64,000 nt of DNA, from assembly GCF_024868665.1 (NCBI RefSeq), contig NC_079905.1:1549042-1613041 (forward strand), written 5' to 3'. This document shows positions 11,043 to 23,509 of the stretch, one piece after another. The notes below the pieces were generated by a model. It was not told where the DNA came from. It did no database searches and was given only the letters and a program-made list of their open reading frames with translations. The number at the start of each line of letters is the position of its first letter. Positions within the stretch are counted from its first letter, which is position 1. The translations under genes were made by a program, and so were the position numbers. The stretch is from Triplophysa rosa. Lineage: Eukaryota; Chordata; Actinopteri; Cypriniformes; Nemacheilidae.

Positions 11043-11444
11043 GACTCTTCTTTCTGCTCTTGTTTGCAGCTGTGGGAGTGTTTCTGAGGCGGTGAACGCG
11101 AGCGGCTCTGAGGGAGTGGAAGATTTATCCACGTTGCTCTGGGAAGTTTGCGTGCAGTCTCAGGAGGAGAATGGAGGAATTCCTGCTCTCGTGGAGATAT
11201 ACACCAGGCCAAAGGTTCTTCAACCCTTCATCCATTAGAGATGATTTACCGTATTGAAGTTTCCTTCTGTGTTACCCGACCGACCTGTTACGAGCACAGC
11301 TGCATTCATGTCCATCTTATTGAAGAATGCAATGTATGGACAATATTTCTCCTTGACAACAGCGAGAATACATTGAGATGAAGTGCACGTTCGGTTTAAG
11401 GCGTTGGCTTTGGTTTCTCCTCTAGACAGTTGGAAATGTTCCAT

Positions 11445-11815
11445 GGGAAAGAAAAATCACACGTGAGATGTCTTTAATATCTCAATTATTTCTCCTAGAC
11501 ATCAATGAGATTAAACTGAGAACAAATGGAAATTTCTCATCTGCGTCTCAGATATTTCTCCTGAGAAAAAGAGCTGACAAGAGATGTCAACAATGTGTCA
11601 AACTGAGCTCAGGTTTGTCAAGTCTGCCATCAAAAGTCAATATTAGTGAAGATCTCAATATCAACTCAAACATTTCTCATCACATTTATTCAAATCCAGA
11701 TGATTTGACCACTACAATCTACATTCATTTTACACCTCCATCAATTACACTCTCATTTCATTCAGTTTTTATTCCTCCTGTAAGCAATTTTATGAAGTTG
11801 ATACTTGAATGAAGC
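11445..11815 (+). repeat. family B dispersed repeat, copy 2
   Basis: One of the longest copies: GTGAGATGTCTTTAATATC, GAGATTAAACTGAGAAC, CATCTGCGTCTCAGA, then CAAACTGAGCTCAGG, CTGCCATCAAAAGTC, GATCTCAATATCAACTC, and onward to TTACACTCTCATTTCATT. It lies about 400 bp after copy 1 in the same orientation. Confidence 0.75.
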
Positions 11816-11819
11816 AGAA

Positions 11820-14200
11820 GTGAGAAGTCTGTCGCGTCTTTGAGATAAATTGTTTTCCTCTGGTCACGTGCACAGAATGTGAGTGTTGGTGTGTTGACGG
11901 GCGCTGCTGACACTTCTGTTTTCTCCATTTCTCTCTCACCCCTCATAGACGGAGACGTCATGCTGTGAAAGACACTCCTGGGAGAGACGGCCCCGTGCTG
12001 GTATCCAATAAATAACTTTTCCACCTCTGCTAATGATTTCAGCCGTTAGATTGTTTTATATTCCTGCCATCAGATTTCAAACAAAGCCCTGAATAACTTA
12101 AAAATGATGGGGAGGAACGCTCTCACTGCATGAGATTCTGAAAATATTCTGATGCTTTCTAAGACATAATATTTGACGTCGACTCCATGAATATTTTTTC
12201 ATAACCTTAACGGCTGACCTCTGCGGGGTCACGACCTCACGCTGAAACTCAATTCTGTGCTGTTGACGTTCAGTATCAGGGGAACGCTTCCTGCATTGAG
12301 CTCGACCTAAAGTGAAGCATTGTGCCCCAGCAGTCTGACACGCGGCCCGCCGGCCATCCCAGCACATGTTCTAGCCGTCAAACACACCAGTAAATGTGCT
12401 GTTATGTAATACATCTAAAAGGAAACCCGTGCGGACGGATGAAGCTCGTTCTGATTCATTCCCCGACTACGCTTGCGTTTGGCTAGCTGTTGGGATTTTT
12501 GTGGTGCCTTTAAATATCGATGGCTTCTTTTGGTTTCTTTTGCTGCGGTCGCACTTACATGAATGCTGCTGACATCATCCCGCGAGCGAGCTGGGATGCA
12601 AACGGAGGCCGTGATTGGTCTACGGTTGGCACGCTGGCAGAGAGACGCTCGGTGACCTCACAGGACCCGTAATGACATCACCAGACGGGTCAGAGACGCA
12701 GGTGCTGTCCAGTCTGTGGTAATAGCCTCTCCAGACTTTAACCTCTGTCTCTGTGAAATGAATCCGGCCGCCCTGACTCTCATCCTCGTCTCCTATCCTC
12801 TGACCTCAAACACATCCGTCCATCACATTATCACACGCTAACAAACAGCTCACGGGCGTTTGCATGCCGTCGCTGGGTTGCTTTCGCCTTCTAATGTGAT
12901 CTGGTGACATTAAAGAAAAAGCGTTAAATAATATTTATTCACCTTCATGTCAATTCAAACCTGTTTGACCCTCTTTATTCTAAACACAAACCAAATGAAA
13001 ATACATACAGGTAGCTTTCATGAACTGATTCTTTTTTGACTTTTTAATAAATCATGATTTAAATTTCTGTCTTTTTTATACAAAAAGGCATAGTGTGGCT
13101 TTAAAGTGAGTATATTTTTTGTAATTTTATACCTTCACGACTCATAGACGGCAGCGATGATGTCCAAGACCCCTTCCACAGACGTAAGGAGTGACATGAG
13201 GATGAATAAAAGATGATCTCTTACATTATATTTCATTTTCACATTGATCATTTTCCCCCAGCAGATCGAGCGTATTTATCATTGTGCTCCATACAAACAT
13301 TGAGGACACAGAGAGCAACAATTCCACGGTTATTCCGCCGTCTTTCATCTTTTAACGGTTGTCTCTTACGGTTCCTGTGCCAAACGCAGTTCAGGCCTTT
13401 GCTGCCGCTCTCGTGGTCATCAAATGCTCCGCGCCTCGGCCCCCTTTAAAATTTACAACGGAAAAACTTTGCTCGGCAGGAAGGCTTTTTTGGGCCTTTT
13501 TCCAAGGCCTGTGGTGGTGTTGTGAAGCGCCCAACGCTTTATGTGTTTGGAAAGCAAAAGAAATGAGGGCCACGGGCAGGTTGGGTACACCTGTGTAAGA
13601 AGTCACGGGGAGCCCGCGCTTAGAACAGGAAGTGCACGTCTGGACGAAAGGAAGTGATCCGTTTCAGAAACACATCTCAGGTGCGAGACAGCATGGCGTT
13701 TCTCTTCTTTTCTTCATATGTACTAGTGGAAAAAACTTTCGTGAGAACATTTGCTTGTATCTTATAAAAACAGCAGAATGTCAGGTGATAAAATGTTTAA
13801 TGAGGTGACATGTAAACTTTTACTCGGAGAGCCAAGCGCTCCTATCTGTGCTCTACAAAATAAATGCCCGTAAACGTTCTTCACACTCGCCTCGCCGAGG
13901 CTTTAGCGCATTTAACGGTGCCCATTTAAAGTTCTGAAAATAACCAGTTTGAGGTGTTTGCCTAAGAGCAAATGATCAATATTGTGTTCTAGACTTCTCT
14001 CGGGCCGGGACGGTTCTTCTCCAGTGCACAGAATTCTGGGACCAGACTGCGGTCAGCTGCTGTTCCCTCATACGAGCTCTGTTCAAACCGCAACATTTTA
14101 TTTGAATGTTTTAGTTGAAGTTGTAACGGGTGTGTGGATGCCGAGCCTGTTTCCTGACAGACGTGTGATGTGAAACTCTGACTTCTGCTTTAAAACCATT
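11820..14200. other. gene-free interval
   Basis: No supported exons. 12450-12860 and 13210-13700 are GC-richer and non-repetitive. 12895-13210 resembles a decayed family A repeat (TATTCACCTTCATGTCAATTC, ATGAGGATGAATAA). Confidence 0.4.
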
Positions 14201-14209
14201 TTTTATTGC

Positions 14210-14460
14210 TCAGTGCTCCAGAGATTTTATGTTGAAGTTCTCAGTTGTGTTTCATTGAAGTCTCAACTTTGTCTCCTAAAATTGCTTGTGAGAATGTAAT
14301 TGTTGAGTATGACGGTGCAAATGAATGTAGATTGTAGAGGTCGAATAATCTGGATTTGGGTCATTTGATCAAATTGAGATCTTCAATAGGGAATATTGAT
14401 AGAGACATCTGTGAGATTTCTGACTTTCCTCAGAAGAAATATCTGAGAACACACAACTAT
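14210..14460 (-). repeat. family B dispersed repeat, copy 3
   Basis: Reverse orientation: GTTCTCAGTTGTGTTTCATT, TTGTCTCCTAAAATTG, AATGAATGTAGATTGTAGAG, GAGATCTTCAATAGG, CAGAAGAAATATCTGAG. Confidence 0.7.
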
Positions 14461-14469
14461 GTATTTATT

Positions 14470-16500
14470 TTGCTTCGAATCACATAAGAACGATTATCTT
14501 ATTGAAAACACTTTGAAGAAAATTATCCAATACATTAATTCTATTTTGTCCAAATCACTTATTTCATGAAACCTTTAAGTCGAAACTTTCCGCTGAATGT
14601 AATGTATCACGTCTCTATTCACATTTCTCACGAGCGGTTGTGGAAGAATTTAAAAAGGGGGTGGAGTCAGATGTGAGTGGGCGGCTCTGCTCCGCCTCCT
14701 CACAGACACCTGCACCCTGTGCATGTGGAATCTTTAGTATTTGTATTTTGTTATGTGTTTGTTAACGTTTTTCAGTGCGCGTGTTCTTTTCCACCCTTCA
14801 GGGTTGAAGCGGTGAGCGTTTGGGTTAAATCTTTTTGTTTACCGCTTCAGTAATGGATTATTGTGAGATGTTGCCCTGGGCAGCGCAGAGTTTATACGGC
14901 CAATGAGATTAGTTAATAGTATTTACGAGAGTAAAACCGAGATCTTTTCCCATGCCACGGATATGTGTGCGCTTTTACCCAGAACTAAAGCTAATTACTC
15001 TCTCTCTCTCTCTCTCTCTTCAGATTTTCCCAGCGGAACGACTCCCATGATGCATCCTGCCTTCCTCACCACAACACACGCATTAGTGCGGCCATTGATA
15101 AATCACCCCGTGTACGGTCATGGCCATTCATTTCTGCCCGTCAGCAGTGTGAGGGCTGTGGCTTTGGGGGTTTGTGTTGGCAACAGGAGAGAGAGGGGGA
15201 GAGAGACGTGCGGTGAGGGTCGCTCCAAAAACAACAGTTCCTGATGGAGGGCAAGGCCACCGGTTCCTGACAAACTGACATGAGCTCATGTGAAGGTCCA
15301 CAGCTGGGAGGAGAAATGAAGCCAGAATGTTTCTCCTCCACCTGATCTCGGCCTTTTTTATCTCGGCACAAAATATTGCTCCCTCGTTTTCTTTTGTCTG
15401 TACACGCACCGCCTCCGCGGCTGTCGTGAGACCGTCCAGGCCTCCTCTCGGCCTGCTAACTGAAGTCCCGCAGGTTTTCCAGAGATGATGATGGAGAGCG
15501 CTTTGACGTCTCAGTTTGAGCGCGATGCCAAACTCTCAGGGCTCGAAACCAACAGAATGATATCTGGGGAGAAATTCAACTGCAGTTCCAAAAGACGTCA
15601 CGTAAAAACAGCGAGAGCTTTGATTTGTTATGAGCTCCTTGTAAACATCTCAGGATTGAGCCACGGATCCTCCAGAGGCTCTTTTTTTTGTGGGGTTTAA
15701 TTAGAGAACGCAACATCATCCAAGTACACTTTATTTCTTTATTCGTTTTTCGAGGTTGCCCACATAAGCACTCGAGAGGTTTCATAAACAGTTGTAATAA
15801 ATCGTCTTTTTAAAGAAAGCATGACTGGTTACTTGCCAGATTTTTTCCAAGTCTCCATCACAATGCTATGAGTGGTTGCCAGGGTGATGCTTTGCGGTTG
15901 CTAAGTCTAAATGTGTTTTTTGTGTGTGTGTGTGTAGCTTTAAAACATCTCTAGGGTTTTCTGGGCGTTGGAATGGTGATGAGTTACTGAAGCAAGTTAA
16001 GTTGAGGATTTGTCTGGTAGTGTGTAGGATCATTTTCCCCATTTTTCATGCTATTATTATTGGCCCAAGTTTAAAAGAGCCACTCCTCTGTCTCAATAGT
16101 ATTCTGGTCTGTGGATGTTCCTTTAAATTAAATGAGTTATTTAGGTTTTAGTCAGCAGACATAAATCTGACTGCCTAAAGTGGCGTTTCTCAACGAGGGG
16201 GCCGAGGACCTCAAAAACTTCAAAGGCAGTTTCGAGAATTTGTTTTTTGAAATAAGAAAAAAAAATTGTATACGTGTTTTGTTGTTTTTATTAAAAACTA
16301 GAATAATCTATTGGGTACACTCTAAAAACAAATCTGTAAAAATAGGGCACAATATACTGTATTAATATGAAGGAATTTTCCGTATTCATTTTTACAGTTG
16401 TTTTACCTGTATTTTACATTTTGGGTTACATGTACTGGTAATTTCTTCCAGTACTTTATTCATTTTTAAGGGATTTTTTTACATTGTAGAAATTGTGAGG
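14470..16500. other. gene-free interval
   Basis: No exons are supported. There is a CT tract at about 14998-15019 and GC-richer non-repetitive sequence at 15020-15700. The part 16325-16500 (CTGTAAAAATAGGGC, TTTTACAG words) looks like decayed transposon. Confidence 0.4.
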
Positions 16501-16504
16501 GGGC

Positions 16505-17330
16505 CTTAAAGGGATACTCCACCCAAAGATGAAAATTCTGCTATGAATTTTCATGAAACACCCCAGTTGTTCCAAACCTGTATTTCTTTGTTATGTTGAA
16601 CACAAAGATAGATATCTGGAAAAATGTTAACAACTGACATTTCTTGGACATCATTGACAACCATAGGGCACTCTAACACTTTGCTGTAGTTTTGCAGCAG
16701 GTTTGCCAGTAACTTGCTGTAGATTTAATTACTTTCGTATTAGTACCGTTTTAAATTTGAGTTCAACTTTACTTTAACCAAAACTAAAACACTTTGACTT
16801 TTGAGATTCAAAATGAGCAAGAAGAGACTGGTCTCCTTTCTGGCATAAGCACAGCAACACTGCAAAAAATGACATTCTTCCTGAGCATTTTTGTCTTGTT
16901 TTCTAGTAAAAATATAATCAATAAAACTTCTTAAATTACGATGCATTTACATAACAAGAAAAGCGACCTAAGATATTAAGTCTTGTTTCATGAGAGAAAA
17001 TATAAGAAGTCAGTTTATGTTTCAAACAAAATTGTAAATTAAATCTACAGTAAGTTACTGGCAAACCTGCTGCAAAACTACAACAAAGTTTTTCAGTGTA
17101 GGAAAAACTAAAATGGTAGTCAAAGGTGCCCCAGAACTGTTTGCGTTCCTAAATTCTTTAAAATATCTCATTATGTGTTCAACAGAACAAAACTCTACTC
17201 TAGTCAATGGTGTCCCAGAAATGTCAGTTGCTAACATTTTTCCAAATATCTTTCTTTGTGTTCATCAGAACAGAGAAATTCATACAGATTTGGAACAACT
17301 TGTGGGTGAGTAAATGATAATAAAATATAA
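16505..17330. mobile_element. family A repeat interrupted by another element
   Basis: The left half at about 16505-16676 (AAAGGGATACTCCACCC, TTGTTCCAAACCTGTATTTC) and the matching right half at about 17090-17330 (CATTTTTCCAAATATC, TTGGAACAACTTGTGGGTGAG) form one palindromic copy split by the element at 16677-17090. Confidence 0.7.
16677..17090. mobile_element. inverted-repeat element nested in family A copy
   Basis: 51-bp terminal inverted repeats, 16677-16727 (core GCAGCAGGTTTGCCAGTAAC) and 17040-17090, differ at only a few bases. The interior carries half of the CACTGCAAAAAATGACATTC family. It is non-autonomous. Confidence 0.8.
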
Positions 17331-17339
17331 AGCCATAAA

Positions 17340-18815
17340 TCAAACTGTATTTCTTAAAGTTAAAAAGGTTCAAATCCCAGAGGGATGATCAATATTAATA
17401 GTGATTCTTGCATGTTTGGATGCTTGACAAAAAATGTGCAACTGTTTTTCATGACCCTCCTGTCATCACTGAATTTGCTGAAGTTTAGTGCACGGGGTGT
17501 TTTGTTTGCTAATGTTGGGTATTTCCCTCTTTTCTGGCCAATGGCAAGGGATCTGTGGATATTAGTCAAGCGGGGAATTTTGAGAGGTCTTAAATTTGTT
17601 AACTGGTCACAAAAATATATTTACACCCACGGGTTTGGTTTTTAGTGATGTAATATTTCCTGAGCATTAGCAGGGCCGTGTTGAGCGGGGCGAGTAATTG
17701 AAAATGCATGTTTTATGAACGACACTCAAACTGACATCTGGTTGGGATTTTCTTGCAGAGAGCTGGATGGATGCAGAGAGTTGCGGAGGTGCTAGAATCC
17801 CTAAACTGACCTCAGAGTCAGACACAACCCCAGGCAAGCTACCTGAATCTTTCTTTAAGTGAAAACCAAAGTGTAGGTACGGCGCTGAAACAAAATGGCG
17901 TCCACACCGGGTCATGTGACTCAACAAGCAGCTTGTAACTTTAGGTCACATGAAGGCATAACTCGCACCGGGAAACTTGATTTTCTTTCAATATTTCGTC
18001 ATGAATACAGCTTCTGAACTTCCTGGAAAGGCGGCGTAAGAGAGCGGTGGGAACTGTAAAGTGATGATGTAATGACGTCTGCATTCCAGATGTTACACCT
18101 GCCGCAAGCGTTCATCCAATGGAAACTATGCTGCGGTTAAAATCTCCCCACAGATGTCTACAAATTCTGTCTGCCGTCATTTGACTTTGTCAGGCACGAT
18201 TTGACTATAAATAGTTCACCCTATAATTAAAATTATTTTAATATTAATTCACTCTCATGTCATGTCAAAGAAGATATTTTGAAGAATGTTGATAACCAAA
18301 CAACACTGAACTCCATTGACTTCCATTGTACGAACCCAAAACCACTGAGACATTTCTCAAAATATCTTCTTTTGTGTTCCACGGAAGAAAGAGAAACATA
18401 CAGGTTCACAACCACATGAGAGTCAATAAATGATGACATTTTTATTTTTTAATAAATCACTGCAATCTGTTTTGACTGGATTTTCATCCTACAAGGATGA
18501 TACAATTTCCTTACGTCAAATTAAGCAACATTCAATTTCAAGGATCACAACATATTGAGATTTTATCTGATTTTATTAGTGAAAGAAAAATATTCTATTT
18601 AAATACTAATCAGAAGAAACACATAGAGTCAGTGATGCAAACAAACAGAGCAGTTTTATTTTTGTGACAAACAAAAGAAGTTTCTGCAAGACAGTGTCCC
18701 AGTAGGGTCGTCCTCTAAAGTCAATAAATACTGATACTGATAAAACCTTCATGCTGAAACTACAGCAAGTGCAGAACAAGGAAATAGAGGGATTGATGTG
18801 TGTGTATTTAAAGGC

Positions 18816-18851
<36 letters not shown>

Positions 18852-20080
18852 CGCTCATTCAGCTGTGCAAACATCCTTCAGGGTTTGTTGAGGAACGGCA
18901 GTCAGTAATCCAGGGAAACAGCAGGAAGGTGCAAAGTGTAGAATGCAGGTTTCTGACAGTGTCCCCTGTGAGTTATAAAATTGTAGACTTTCAGGAAAAA
19001 ACTTTCAAGGGTTTTGTGTCGGTGCCAAACTTTTCACCAGGATGCTTGGTTCTTCTGAGTGGTTCTAGCTACAGTAGGTGGTTGGTCGCTAGGGCGTTGT
19101 TAGGCTGGAAGAAAGGATTCTTACCAGCCCAAGTCTCTCTCAGTGCTTGTATTTGATAAGTTTAAGACACACACAGGTTCAGTTGCTGTAGGGAACAGGA
19201 AGACATTAAACAGTGTGGTTTTTCAAAAAGTACTGCTTTATTAGCGGGGAAATCTGACGGTGTGAAATCAGTGGGCGGAGTCAGTATCCAGCGGGATTGC
19301 TTATTGGTCTTTAGGCTGAAAGTTTAGTCTGACAGCCGTCGCACCCACGCTGGGGGATCTGTCCTTACCCTCCACGTCTGAAAAACCTTCTGAAAACCTG
19401 AGAAATGAAGCGCTAGTAATCAAATAAACCTTCTTTAATCATCAGTTCTGAACAATAAATTCGTATGGGTTGTATTGGGTTGTTACATTGTTACAAAATT
19501 AAAAAATAAAATGTTCTTTGTGGAACTTCTGTCACATCATACTGCCCCTGTTTGAAATCTTGACTTTTATTTTACAGTCATGTTGTCATGTGTGCAACAA
19601 ATACCTACAAAGAAATCCATGTACTTTTTACTTACTCCACTCTTTCAATAGAAGTCCAGAAATGATAGTTGATCTTTAGTGCACAATTGCACCAAGACAA
19701 GGCAATCTCTACATCTCCAAACCCACCCGCTCTGAAAACACACACAGGGGTCAGGAAATTCCTCTCTGGCTGTGGCCGTGGGCATCAGAGACTTTGAGCT
19801 TTACACCAGCATGTTCACAACACCTTCAACTCCTGCCGTCTGTCTCTGTTAACTGAAGCTTTGTCAGCGTAATGCTTCAGAAAAACCTTTTATGGTTAAA
19901 CTGACTCAGTGAAATGTCAGTGTGGTTACTTTTCATGCCGACATATTTAATAATTGTGCTCAGTTGGCATGACTCAACAGCATCGTGCTCGGTTTATTTT
20001 AGTTATAAGTTAAAAATGAAAGTGTCCAGCAAAAGAGTTAAAGACCCCCCACCTTCTCATACACACAAACACACACCTCT
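17340..20080. other. gene-free interval
   Basis: Contains a family A copy at about 18208-18450 (TAGTTCACCC to GAGTCAATAAATGATGAC) and a CT tract at 18819-18848. No exons are recognised. Confidence 0.45.
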
Positions 20081-20087
20081 CCCTCAC

Positions 20088-20120
20088 TGTGTGCGTGTGT
20101 GCGTGCGTGCGTGCGCGCGC

Positions 20121-20209
<89 letters not shown>
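20088..20209. repeat. compound GT/GC/GA microsatellite
   Basis: Alternating GT with GCGC interruptions to about 20180, then pure GA to 20209. The alternating purine-pyrimidine part could adopt Z-DNA. Confidence 0.95.
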
Positions 20210-20211
<2 letters not shown>

Positions 20212-22440
20212 CCTGTCACAATCTTACCGGTTTTACTTGGCTCACACCTTCATGTGCATCATTAGTTATGCAAAGCTTTAAAACATCCAGTTTCATGTTT
20301 TCTTTTTTAGAGTTTGTTCTTCAGACCTCGACAGTTAAAACTGTGCCAAAAAATTGGTAATGTGTTAAATGTTTGGACGATTTGTTTGGTCAGTGTTGTG
20401 TTTATTCTACATCTATAATATATGCAGTTTAAGGTCACTTATCCATTCTTTATAATATATCATTAATCATTTTATATTATTTTTTGTAACACAATAGTAA
20501 ACTCATCACAACTATGGAAAAACAAATGTAACATTGGAAAGTATGTCTAGACTAAAGAGAATTCAAATATATGTGAATTTTGTTATATTTGACGATCTTT
20601 CACTTTGTAGTAATTGTAGTCAGAATTTTAAGAAATATTCTCTCATCTGTTGACATCAAACCTGTCATGACACATACTGTAATGATGTTCTTTAAATGTA
20701 AAGCAGTCTTATCATTGTGATTCTGTGTATTTTTAGGTGAGCCGTTCCTTTAAATGGGTTCCAGTTGGACTTCTAAATCGTACCAAAAATGATATTTAAA
20801 AAAATGTGAAAAGTTTTCTATGATCTTTAGGTTTAGGGTTAGGGTATAAAATATACAGTTTGTACAGTATATAAACCATTATGCCTATGGACTGTCCCCA
20901 CGGAGATAACAAACCAGACATGTGTGTGTGTGTGTGTGTGCAGGTGTTAGATGAAGTGAATATGAGGAGACTCGCTTCACATCTGAAGATACTTGGAGAA
21001 CTTGCTTTCTTTCACGGCAGTGACTACCGTTTCCCCGCAGAGACGTTAACTGCTCAACACAGACTCTGTCCTTACTGTCTCTTTACTGTATTTCTCTCCA
21101 TTATTTCCTATTCAAGATCAATATTTACCCAGCAGCCCCTGGGGCTCAGGATTACCTCATATTCTCCGTGTCCAGCTGTGCTTTCTCAGGGTCTCCATAG
21201 TAACCTCAGGAATGTGCACATCATGTTTATCCTACTGCCAGGAAAACAGAGAGAGAGAGAGAGAGAGAGAGATTAGGGAAAGTTTCTTATAGGTCTAAAG
21301 TCAGATACCTGCGTTCAATTTATTAAAAGCTTTTAATGTCGTCATGTCATATAACCCTTTTAGGACTCCAAATATTTTGCTCCTGTGCTGTTGTCATTTG
21401 CTTAAATATGCATTTCTAAAGTCCAGAAAGATGTTTAGGCAAGTTGTGAAGTCACGCCAAGATCATGTACCGTTGAACGATGACTTTTGTGTTTTGATTT
21501 CCGGCTGCATTTAGCAGATCAGCATGAAAGGTTCTTATGAAGTGAAGACCACATAAATCAACACACACACACACACACTGTAAGAAAAAACACCAGGCGC
21601 CGGCACACACACACACGTCTGCTTATATCAACTGCTTCAGCGTTTTATATCACAGTCACACTCACTGTCTGCCACTGTCTGTTTCATCTTGACTCATGTT
21701 TCTGTTTCAAAATGTTTTTGTGGCCTGCAAAATGAACAGCCCAGGATACCTGTTGAATCCATAATGTGATGGACAGATTCCGTTCTTGTTCACTAATCAA
21801 ATGCAAATTTGTGACACTGACCATCCATCAAAGCAGACAACATCATGATCAAGTCACGCTGGATAACATGTGTCCTCAGGTATTACACAAAGTTTTGAAG
21901 TCCACCCCTGTACATAACATTTCTTTTTATACAACCTGTCGTGTTCTGGATTTAGATAACAACACTTGGATTTTCTTTCTCTTGACCGGTGGAAACTTTG
22001 ACTTTCCATGGCAACGTACAGCTATTTGCTCTGATTTGCAAAAGAAAAGCTGTTGAAGTGTAGCGTAGTCTTGGGGAATGTTATGTTTGGTCTTTCTCGC
22101 TAATAGAAGTCTCATTATTTAGCCTTTCAGGACACCGGGAAACCAAGCAAACAGACAGGGACTGACCCTTTGTCAAGGACCTCTTCTATTCTGAGGATCA
22201 TTGCGGCCATCGGGCGTCGAATGGCACGGTTCAGTGTGGCGAGGGCATGTGGACTTCCTTCAAGTAAGTTTCATTGAATTTGAGAAACACATTTTGTCGG
22301 CAGCCAAGACATAAAGGAGGACACGCTCGGGGTGGAATTAAGAGACATATTAAAACAGCAGGACTGAGTTCATGGACTCTTGCCAAACGGATCTGACTTC
22401 ATGGATCTGACCGGATTTCCAAATTGAATTTGGTGGTGCA
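20210..22440. other. gene-free interval upstream of ferd3l
   Basis: Contains a partial copy (about 20825-20920) of the element at 34180-34446 (GGTTTAGGGTTAGGGTATAAA, ATACAGTTTGTACAGTAT) next to a GT tract, a GA tract at about 21246-21273 and a CA tract near 21560. Sequence from about 22130 to 22440 is non-repetitive and may hold ferd3l control elements. Confidence 0.4.
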
Positions 22441-22475
22441 CGCGACCTAGATCAGTGGAGAAAAGTCACCCACCT

Positions 22476-22482
22476 TATAAAA
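22476..22482 (+). promoter_or_regulatory. ferd3l: ferd3l TATA box
   Basis: TATAAAA lies 74 bases before the start codon, predicting transcription start near 22505 and a 5'UTR of about 50 bases. Confidence 0.6.
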
Positions 22483-22555
22483 AGCACCACCGGTGCATGC
22501 GTCCTGAAATGTTTTATTCAGCCTCTCATCTTTTCTAGATGTTCTGTCTAAAAGC

Positions 22556-23023
22556 ATGGATGTGCAAACGTCATTTTTGTGCCCAGCCATGTTTGATCTG
22601 GTGAGTGAAGCGAACTTCATGGACACGCAGAACAAATCCATTTTGGCACCAAAGGAGACCCACGGCGCTCCAGGCTCATACCGCAGCACCGAGTGCAATG
22701 GACGGTACCAGGACTTGACTTCCGTTCATGCAGTCGACATCTCAAGCGCTCGATCAAACGGTTTTTGCGCGCTGTCTTCGACCAGCACGTCTCCTCCGGC
22801 GATCAGTGGGAAACCCAAACGCAAACGGGTGATCAGCGGCGTTCAGCGCCAGGCCGCAAACATCCGAGAGCGCAAACGGATGTTCAGCCTAAACGAAGCG
22901 TTTGACCTGTTGCGCAGGAAAGTTCCCACGTTCGCCTACGAGAAACGACTGTCACGGATTGAGACTTTGCGTTTAGCTATGGTTTACATCGATTTCATGA
23001 AGGAGATACTCAATAACGATTAA
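22556..23023 (+). CDS. ferd3l: ferd3l, bHLH transcription factor (Nato3)
   Basis: A single uninterrupted reading frame of 155 residues. FERD3L is a nuclear class II bHLH factor, known in mouse for roles in the neural floor plate, that binds E-boxes as a dimer with E proteins. Residues 88-96 are basic (PKRKRVISG) and 97-150 form the bHLH: basic region [14 protein letters not shown], helix 1 [14 protein letters not shown], loop with TFAYEKRLS, helix 2 [15 protein letters not shown]. The ANIRERKRM and [16 protein letters not shown] strings are diagnostic for FERD3L rather than TWIST. The N-terminal 85 residues are variable and unstructured. ATG 22556 is the first in frame after the TATA box. The neighbouring twist1 2 kb downstream on the same strand is the conserved arrangement. 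Intronless, as expected. No defects are seen. Confidence 0.95.
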   Translation: MDVQTSFLCPAMFDLVSEANFMDTQNKSILAPKETHGAPGSYRSTECNGRYQDLTSVHAVDISSARSNGFCALSSTSTSPPAISGKPKRKRVISGVQRQAANIRERKRMFSLNEAFDLLRRKVPTFAYEKRLSRIETLRLAMVYIDFMKEILNND

Positions 23024-23194
23024 ACGTGTCTTCTAAATCTCCACTGCATTTGTGTGGTTAGACGAATGCTTATTAAGGTACTCTATAGTATTACAAAGAA
23101 ATGTTATTGTGTGATGATGATTATTACTGTTATTTATGCCAGAGGCTGTAAGAGTTACAATTTGGACCACAAATCTGCAAGGATATGTTTCACA

Positions 23195-23200
23195 AATAAA
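23195..23200 (+). promoter_or_regulatory. ferd3l: ferd3l poly(A) signal (first)
   Basis: AATAAA 172 bases after the stop. A second AATAAA at 23500-23505 could serve a longer 3'UTR. Confidence 0.5.
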
Positions 23201-23509
23201 TGGACACGAGAAGTTCAGTCTGGCTTATATGATTTGTTTTGTATAGCTGGAGTGTACTCTTTTGGCCAAAATGTAGACAAGTAATTCGTTTCAGTTTATT
23301 CACTATAATACTACTAATTGATTATAATTGTTGGAAAAGTAATCATGGTTTTATAATAGCCAAGTAAAAGTGTATTAATTTGTATTTCAAACGTCATGGT
23401 TAAATTATGATTACCTTGGTGAGAGGATATTCCATTTTTTTGTTATTGACTAAACTATGGTAACTGTAGTAAAACCATGGCAAATTTCGTAAAGCGTGTA
23501 ATAAACTGT

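Noticed and set aside
11468..11812. Open frames sharing a KVNISEDLN-like string at several loci, considered as a gene family
   Set aside because: The similarity is at DNA level across whole repeat copies in both orientations, with frames broken differently in each; this is repeat family B.
20010..20219. Open frames through GT/GA and CA/CT tracts encoding Cys-Val, Thr-His or Arg-Glu repeats (also near 32.3, 34.1-34.5, 38.5 and 42.1 kb)
   Set aside because: Microsatellites are open in several frames by composition. No initiation context, splice structure or family match.
22258..22270. CAAGTAAGT as a donor for an upstream ferd3l exon
   Set aside because: ferd3l has a TATA box at 22476 and the family is single-exon. 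No acceptor or upstream exon is supported.
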